This document shows, one piece after another, positions 50,536-55,428 of a stretch of 55,428 nt of DNA. Origin of the DNA: Clostridiales bacterium. Lineage in GTDB: Bacteria > Bacillota > Clostridia > Christensenellales > CAG-138. The position numbers were made by a program, and so were the translations under genes. Position 1 is the first letter of the stretch. Every line of letters starts with the position of its first letter. Location of the stretch: contig SFDB01000009.1 in assembly GCA_004558825.1 (NCBI GenBank), forward strand, positions 1 to 55,428. The letters are read 5' to 3'. The notes beneath the pieces are model-generated. The model had not been told where the DNA came from. It did no database searches and saw only the letters and a program-made list of their open reading frames with translations.

Positions 50536-51162
50536 ATGTGGATATATCAAAAAAAGCTTGAATACCCCGTGAATATTACGCGTCCGGATCTTAGAATGGC
50601 GAAGTCGCTGCTTGCGCAGTACGGCGGGCCGGACTCCGAGCTTGCGGCGGGAATGCGCTATTTGACACAGCGCTTCACGATGCCCGACGACAGAGTGCGC
50701 GCGACGCTCAACGATATAGGCACGGAAGAGCTTGCTCACTGGGAAATGCTCGGCACGATGATTTACCAGAGTATACAGGGGGCAAGTATACAGGAACTGG
50801 AAGCTGCGGGACTTTTGGGGTACTACACGATGCACAAGCGCGGAGTTTATCCTGCGAGCCCTGAGGGCGTGCCGTTTACGGCGGCATATATCGCATCTAC
50901 GGGCGATCCGATAGCCGATATAGTAGAGGATCTGAGCGCAGAGCAGAAGGCGCGCGCTACCTATGAGAATTTAATGGATCAGACGGATTGCCCCGAATAT
51001 CTCAATCCGCTGAGATTCCTGCGCCAAAGGGAGATTGTACACTATCAGCGGTTTGGCGAGTGCCTTGAGATACTGCAAAGCATAATTCCGAATAACAACG
51101 AGAAAGTGCGCTTTGTAGCGAACGGCAGGGTAATAGACAGCGGATGCGCCTGTGTAGATTAA
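50536..51162 (+). CDS. cotJC: Spore coat protein CotJC, manganese-catalase family
   Basis: The 208-residue ferritin-like protein begins MWIYQKKLEYPVNITRPDLR. It carries the di-manganese ligand pattern LNDIGTEELAHWEMLGTMIY and a second LRFLRQREIVHYQRFGECLE. Family members have manganese catalase activity on the spore. AGGAGGAAAATGT precedes the ATG, 11 bases after cotJB. Confidence 0.94.
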   Translation: MWIYQKKLEYPVNITRPDLRMAKSLLAQYGGPDSELAAGMRYLTQRFTMPDDRVRATLNDIGTEELAHWEMLGTMIYQSIQGASIQELEAAGLLGYYTMHKRGVYPASPEGVPFTAAYIASTGDPIADIVEDLSAEQKARATYENLMDQTDCPEYLNPLRFLRQREIVHYQRFGECLEILQSIIPNNNEKVRFVANGRVIDSGCACVD

Positions 51163-51185
51163 GCGAAACAGGGTGCAGGAGATTG

Positions 51186-51208
51186 GCGGCCTTGCGGCGC
51201 AAGGCCGC
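51186..51208. terminator. Hairpin after cotJC
   Basis: GCGGCCTTGC (51186-51195) and GCAAGGCCGC (51199-51208) form a perfect 10-bp stem with a 3-base loop. No T-run follows, so termination may be weak or Rho-dependent. Confidence 0.6.
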
Positions 51209-51229
51209 TGATTAATTGTACTGCGGCGG

Positions 51230-51348
51230 GGGAACGAGCAAATGTAAGTTACGCTAATCAAAGCAGTTAGCGTTTCACGAGTTCCCGAGCGGAGCTTGAG
51301 CCGTGCATCTTGCGACAAGCGGAATCTATGCTGATTTGCGACGCACGG
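51230..51348. other. Structured non-coding stretch between cotJC and the lipoprotein gene
   Basis: Two nested hairpins are visible. GGGAAC (51230-51235) and GTTCCC (51281-51286) enclose ACGCTAA/TTAGCGT (51251-51257 and 51267-51273). CCGTGC (51301-51306) pairs with GCACGG (51343-51348). The stretch has no credible ORF. It could be a small RNA or an old mobile-element end. The rest of the 51163-51544 gap holds the promoter at 51463. Confidence 0.35.
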
Positions 51349-51462
51349 TAAGCGTCGGCAGATGTTAATTTTTGATGAACTAAGAATGACTCATATGGAT
51401 ATTTTAGCGTAATTCCAATGTATTTTATTACTGTTGAATTGGTTTCGCTTGACGGACACAGG

Positions 51463-51491
51463 TTGAAAGCGTGTGAGTTATAGCGTATAAT
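51463..51491 (+). promoter_or_regulatory. Predicted sigma-A promoter of the small lipoprotein gene
   Basis: TTGAAA (51463-51468) and TATAAT (51486-51491) are 17 bases apart, 53 bases before the ATG. Confidence 0.65.
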
Positions 51492-51544
51492 CTGCGGCGG
51501 ATGAGAGCAAACTCATCCAAAATAAAACAGTGTGAGGAAAAACT

Positions 51545-52030
51545 ATGAAAAAGAAAACTATTATCGGAATTGCTTCAATGATGCTTGTCGCTCTGCTTAT
51601 GTGCGCGTGTGCGGGTAACGTGACACCCAACACGGAGCCTACACCGCTGCCCGAGCAGACCCCTGCAACAGATGCCACAGACGCTCCTGAAGCGACAGAC
51701 ATGCCCGAAAATACGGATATACCCGCCGAAGGTCCGCGCGGCTACTATGAGATTAATGAAGATAATACCGAGATAAAGGTTTATCTTGAAAAGGCGCAGG
51801 GCGAATGGAGCTTTGAGGAATGCCCGAATCTGAACATCAAAGCTGAAGAGGATGAGGAAGGATACGCTGTCTTTATAATCAGCGGCAAGGCTGCGGATAC
51901 ATGTAAAGTAAAGTTTATATGCAGCAAGGACGGCGCTGTCGTTTGTGAATGCAACATGGAAGTGTTTGTGAACGAAGCAATGTATGTTGAGGTCATTTCC
52001 GCCGACATTAAGACAAAAGAGGCGAAATAA
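51545..52030 (+). CDS. Small putative lipoprotein
   Basis: The 161-residue product has a signal peptide (MKKKTIIGIASMMLVALLMC) with Cys residues where a lipid anchor would attach, then a Thr/Pro/Asp-rich linker (about residues 27-60). A ~95-residue domain follows with YYEINEDNTEIKVYLE and FFIISGKAAD-like strands, probably beta-rich. Two cysteines (CKVKFIC) may form a disulfide. I recognise no family. GTGAGGAAAAACT precedes the ATG. Confidence 0.7.
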   Translation: MKKKTIIGIASMMLVALLMCACAGNVTPNTEPTPLPEQTPATDATDAPEATDMPENTDIPAEGPRGYYEINEDNTEIKVYLEKAQGEWSFEECPNLNIKAEEDEEGYAVFIISGKAADTCKVKFICSKDGAVVCECNMEVFVNEAMYVEVISADIKTKEAK

Positions 52031-52105
52031 TGGCTTTTGGAAGCCGAACAGGCGAATGGGCACTGAGGTATGTTTAAAACCTAAAATACCCGTCAGAGTT
52101 TAAGG

Positions 52106-52154
52106 AAGCTGCCGAGTCTTTACAGCCAGAGCGAGTAAGGATGTCGGCAGCTTT
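52106..52154 (+). terminator. Long-loop hairpin after the small lipoprotein gene
   Basis: AAGCTGCCGA (52106-52115) pairs with TCGGCAGCTT (52144-52153) across 28 bases; TTGCTG follows. The strong stem suggests a terminator or processing site. Nothing else is recognised between here and the promoter at 52488. Confidence 0.5.
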
Positions 52155-52487
52155 GCTGTACACCTTGCGTGCCGAAGAGACGCGCGGAGGCATGGTGCGA
52201 TGCTATGACGCTGTATATTGACGCAGCGCCGATTATTAAGGCGGCATAATCGGACATAACGATTAGAGAAGCGAATTATGATTCCGTTTTTAGCCGTGAA
52301 ACACAATTTAGGAGAGAGCGGTTTTGAGCACATGAATCTTCCGGATATGAGATAAACACTATTTGTCCGCTTTTTGAGGCGTTCACCGGATTCATGAACG
52401 TAAGGTGAGCTGAGACCGATGCGCAGTACACAGACAGGCCGTCTTCACTATGACACAATTTGCTTGTGCGGTCTGAACCTTTTTGTG

Positions 52488-52516
52488 TGGCAATAAATCA
52501 CTGTGTATGGTATAAT
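52488..52516 (+). promoter_or_regulatory. Candidate promoter of the surface protease-like gene
   Basis: TATAAT (52511-52516) is clear; the -35 box TGGCAA (52488-52493), 17 bases upstream, is weak. The start codon is 49 bases downstream. Confidence 0.4.
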
Positions 52517-52564
52517 CCTATACCAAACACGGCATTTGATGCTGAAACAGTCAGGGGGAAAGGA

Positions 52565-55402
52565 ATGAATATTACCGTTAAAAGGATACTGCTTGCAGTA
52601 ACCGCGTTTTTGTTTGTTCTTCCGATAGCTGCTCCGATAGCGAATGCGATTGATTTTGAAAGCATAGCGGAGGCTACGATGAGCACAGAACAAAAGATAG
52701 AGCAGCTTGACGCAATGTGGACTGAGGTCGACGGCTTTGAAGAAAAGCTGCTGATGCGCAACTCGGCAAACGATGAGCTTATTGCTGCGGTATATGAAAA
52801 AATTGCCGCCAGAGATGACATAAAATGGATACATTGGGAGAGCGACACGCATTTCATGTTCCAAATGAAGTCGGGCATAATTTGCGTATACGACACTGTG
52901 GCGAGAGGATTGACGCATTCTGAGTACAAGGGGGCGAGCGCCGCTGCAAATACGCTTGATGCGCTTGCGAACGCCGGCGTTGTCACCGGAAACGGAGCGG
53001 CAAATCCGCGTCCCGGTACGCTGAACATAGGCGTCTACAGCCCGTATTACGGAAGCGATTCAAACATGACGCTTAATTATGTTGAGCGCGCCAGGGCTAT
53101 GAAGGAAGTGCTTGGCGACGACTGTACCGTGTATGACTTCTACGGCTCGAATGCAAGCATCGAGAACTTCAAGCGCTGGGAAGAGTTTGGAATAATCCTT
53201 GTTGATTCACATGGCAACACCGGTACGGTAAACGGCGTCAACAAGTCTTGGATATGCAACCCGAACCCCGGAAGCTATGATAGCGCCGACCTTACGGAGG
53301 GCAACCTATATTCGGGCGGTTCGTGGATAGGTATAACCGGTTCGTTTTTTGCGAAATACTGCCCTAATATGCCGAATACATACATTTATTTCGGCATATG
53401 CCTCGGCATGGCGACCGACGGCCTATGGCGTCCTCTAATCGAACAGTGCGGCGCCGGCTTTGTCTGCGGATACACACAGTCGGTCACGTTCAAGTATGAT
53501 GGCCTCATGGTCGACACGATACACGAATATCTCGTGACTAAGCATCCCGATGATCCTTCGCGTTTCTATACGGCAGAGGAAGCATGCCTTGCGGCGCAGG
53601 AGATACATGGCTCCGTAGATCCGTATGGGTCGAACCAGGCTGTGCTTGTATGGCATGGAGATACGGATCTTGTTTTGATGAGCGATCCGGTGGCAGCTAC
53701 AGCAGTTGCGCTCACGCCTGCAAGTAAGGATCTGTATATAAACAATACGTTTGCTTTTGACGTTGTAACGACGCCCGCAGATGCGAATACATATACGCTT
53801 GCATGGACATCGTCTGATGACAACGTTGCGACAGTGGACGCTAAGGGACTTGTGACTGCGAAGAATGCGGGAACGGCGACGATAACCGTATCGCTTACCG
53901 ATAACATTAATAACATTGTATTTACATCCGACGCTGTTGTTAACGTGATTGGCGCTATGGCTGTTTCGGGAATAAGCATAACCCCTGAAGCAGTCGATAC
54001 ATTCGTTGGAGCTGATCCCACGCAGCTTACATATACAATAGAGCCTGAAAATGCGTCGAACAAAGCGGTGACATGGATGAGCTCTAACAGCGGCGTTGCA
54101 GCCGTTGACGAGAACGGACTTGTGACGCCGGTAAGCGGCGGCAGTGCAGTAATCACTGCAACGACGGCTGACGGAGGATTCGCCGCGAGCGTAAACGTTA
54201 CGGTAACGTCGCTCGACGACGCGCTCAACGTAGATGGCGGAAGTCTCCGCTTTACTACCGACTCGACATATCCGTGGACTGCCACCGAAAAGGATGGCAG
54301 AGCATGCGCTACGTCCGGTAATGCCGGCGTCCATTATTCTACAAGCTCCGTGTCTACGGCTATCACGATGAAGACGGGCGAGACGCTTTCATTTGATTGG
54401 AACGTTGACTGTGAAGCGAGTTCGAGCAACTGGTATGACTATCTTGGATTTTATGTCAACGGTTCGAGCGATCCCGAAACCAGGATTAAGAGTACAACGA
54501 GCGGAACTGAAACAGGCTGGGCAACATACGCATATACTGCCGCAAGCGACGGCGAATATACATTCACATGGACATACACCAAGGACAGAAGCGTCAGCTA
54601 TGGCAACGACTGCGGTTGGCTGGACAACGTAAGCTACAGCGGCGACGCCGCCGAGCCCGTAACGCAATACACGGTGACGTTCGTCGATTCTTTGACGAAC
54701 CAGATAATTGAACGTCAAAAGGTTGATGAGGGCAGCGATGCGGTTCCGCCGACGCCGCCGACGCACAGTCAATACGTCTTTGCAGGCTGGGAAGGCGACT
54801 ACACGAACGTAACGGCAGATGTGCGCATTGTTGCGACATATGCAAAGGCACAGCTCACCGTAACGTTCGTAGACCATGACGGCACAGTGCTCGACACGCA
54901 GACCGTCAACTACGGCGAAGCCGCGACAGCTCCCGCAGCGCCGGCACGCGAGGGCTATCATTTCGTAGCGTGGGATGCGGCGTTTGACAACATCACCGCC
55001 GACACCACGGTAACGGCTCAGTACACCGCCGCTCCGATAATCAAGATGCTCGGCGCTTCGTATCGCACGACGCCCAACAAGGGCATCCGCTTCGGCGGCC
55101 AGCTCGACAAGAACTACATTACCATCACAAAGATCGGTATGCTCATCATTCCCGAGAATGTGCTTAACGGCGCAGAGCTTACAGTAGACACGTCAAAGGT
55201 TCTCAACGTAAACATCACGAGCTTCATCACGAACAACGACGAGATGTATCAGTTTGTCGTAACGCTCACCAACCTGAGCGACAGCCTCCTCGACAGAAGG
55301 ATAGCTGCGCGCGCATACGTTGAGTACACGTTCAACGGCGAAGTTTACAGGCTCTATTCGGATACGGTCATAAGGTCGTACAACGAGCTTGCCCAGCAAT
55401 AA
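52565..55402 (+). CDS. Secreted caspase-fold peptidase-like protein with Big2 and Listeria-Bacteroides repeats
   Basis: The 945-residue product starts at ATG 52565 behind GGGGAAAGGA. A signal peptide covers residues 1-~28. Residues ~150-380 look like a clan CD (caspase-fold) peptidase: LNIGVYSPYYGSDS, His216 in ILVDSHGNTG, and Cys279 in YIYFGICLGMA. Two Big2 (immunoglobulin-like) domains lie at about 383-475 and 476-555. A jelly-roll-like domain follows at about 556-695. Two Listeria-Bacteroides/InlB B-type repeats are at about 698-757 and 759-817 (YVFAGWEGDYTNVTADV, YHFVAWDAAFDNITADT). A last ~125-residue domain has no name I know. No LPxTG anchor or S-layer domain is seen. A secreted or wall-bound peptidase is likely; substrate unknown. 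Confidence 0.85.
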   Translation: MNITVKRILLAVTAFLFVLPIAAPIANAIDFESIAEATMSTEQKIEQLDAMWTEVDGFEEKLLMRNSANDELIAAVYEKIAARDDIKWIHWESDTHFMFQMKSGIICVYDTVARGLTHSEYKGASAAANTLDALANAGVVTGNGAANPRPGTLNIGVYSPYYGSDSNMTLNYVERARAMKEVLGDDCTVYDFYGSNASIENFKRWEEFGIILVDSHGNTGTVNGVNKSWICNPNPGSYDSADLTEGNLYSGGSWIGITGSFFAKYCPNMPNTYIYFGICLGMATDGLWRPLIEQCGAGFVCGYTQSVTFKYDGLMVDTIHEYLVTKHPDDPSRFYTAEEACLAAQEIHGSVDPYGSNQAVLVWHGDTDLVLMSDPVAATAVALTPASKDLYINNTFAFDVVTTPADANTYTLAWTSSDDNVATVDAKGLVTAKNAGTATITVSLTDNINNIVFTSDAVVNVIGAMAVSGISITPEAVDTFVGADPTQLTYTIEPENASNKAVTWMSSNSGVAAVDENGLVTPVSGGSAVITATTADGGFAASVNVTVTSLDDALNVDGGSLRFTTDSTYPWTATEKDGRACATSGNAGVHYSTSSVSTAITMKTGETLSFDWNVDCEASSSNWYDYLGFYVNGSSDPETRIKSTTSGTETGWATYAYTAASDGEYTFTWTYTKDRSVSYGNDCGWLDNVSYSGDAAEPVTQYTVTFVDSLTNQIIERQKVDEGSDAVPPTPPTHSQYVFAGWEGDYTNVTADVRIVATYAKAQLTVTFVDHDGTVLDTQTVNYGEAATAPAAPAREGYHFVAWDAAFDNITADTTVTAQYTAAPIIKMLGASYRTTPNKGIRFGGQLDKNYITITKIGMLIIPENVLNGAELTVDTSKVLNVNITSFITNNDEMYQFVVTLTNLSDSLLDRRIAARAYVEYTFNGEVYRLYSDTVIRSYNELAQQ

Positions 55403-55428
55403 GCAGAGCGCAAGCTAAGCTGAAATGA

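Noticed and set aside
53435..54334. 299-residue minus-strand ORF
   Set aside because: Antisense to the Big2 region of the surface protein; repeated Arg/Ser/Cys pattern is typical of a reverse frame.

Overview
The window comes from an endospore-forming, low-to-mid GC Clostridia-type Firmicute. The evidence is an intact pro-sigma-K gene, a cotJA-cotJB-cotJC spore-coat operon, a PdaB-like polysaccharide deacetylase, the classical ylxM-ffh-rpsP-khpA-rimM-trmD-rplS-rbgA-rnhB-yraN block, a T-box in front of hisS-aspS, and phosphate butyryltransferase with butyrate kinase. Strong AGGAGG ribosome binding sites, frequent TTG starts and many TTGACA/TATAAT promoters fit this. I cannot place it below class from the sequence alone. 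No rRNA, tRNA or CRISPR array was seen.

Layout. Positions 1-3,300 are a worn accessory zone: the 3' end of a membrane protein gene, a broken small ORF, a LytTR regulator paired with a membrane protein, a frameshifted transposase remnant, pgsA, and an Rhs/YD-repeat remnant. From 3,300 to 13,900 are nth, obgE, yhbY, a small inverted-repeat element between two near-identical hairpins, an NCS2 purine permease, ptb-buk, sigK, rsgA and a two-repeat putative lipoprotein. From 13,900 to 20,500 are hflX (with an unusual N-terminal domain carrying a complete JAMM metal-site pattern), an AGCS amino acid:sodium symporter, a membrane-anchored endonuclease/exonuclease/phosphatase-family protein, folD and folC. 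From 20,500 to 30,400 is a long translation and ribosome-assembly run ending in T-box-hisS-aspS and an RseC-like gene. From 30,400 to 35,000 are comF, recD2, the deacetylase and a small methyltransferase.

From 35,000 to 42,200 is a histidine-degradation operon: hutH, a long-form hutU, ftcD (glutamate formimidoyltransferase) and one gene that fuses imidazolonepropionase (HutI) to formimidoyl-THF cyclodeaminase. Together they would take histidine to glutamate and ammonia and pass the one-carbon unit to 5,10-methenyl-THF. A pyroglutamyl peptidase gene follows behind a terminator. Then come nrdR and pgeF. From 43,600 to 49,600 on the minus strand is a nucleoside-salvage cluster: a BMP-type lipoprotein, an ABC ATPase, two permeases, thymidine kinase and a 2-deoxyribosyltransferase-like protein. 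The window ends with the cotJ operon, a small lipoprotein and a 945-residue secreted protein that joins a caspase-fold peptidase-like domain to Big2 and Listeria-Bacteroides repeats.

The observations most worth following are the HutI-cyclodeaminase fusion together with a FolD that lacks the usual cyclohydrolase lysine, the JAMM-HflX fusion, the caspase-fold surface protein, the LytTR/membrane-protein pair and the inverted-repeat element at 5,663-5,851.
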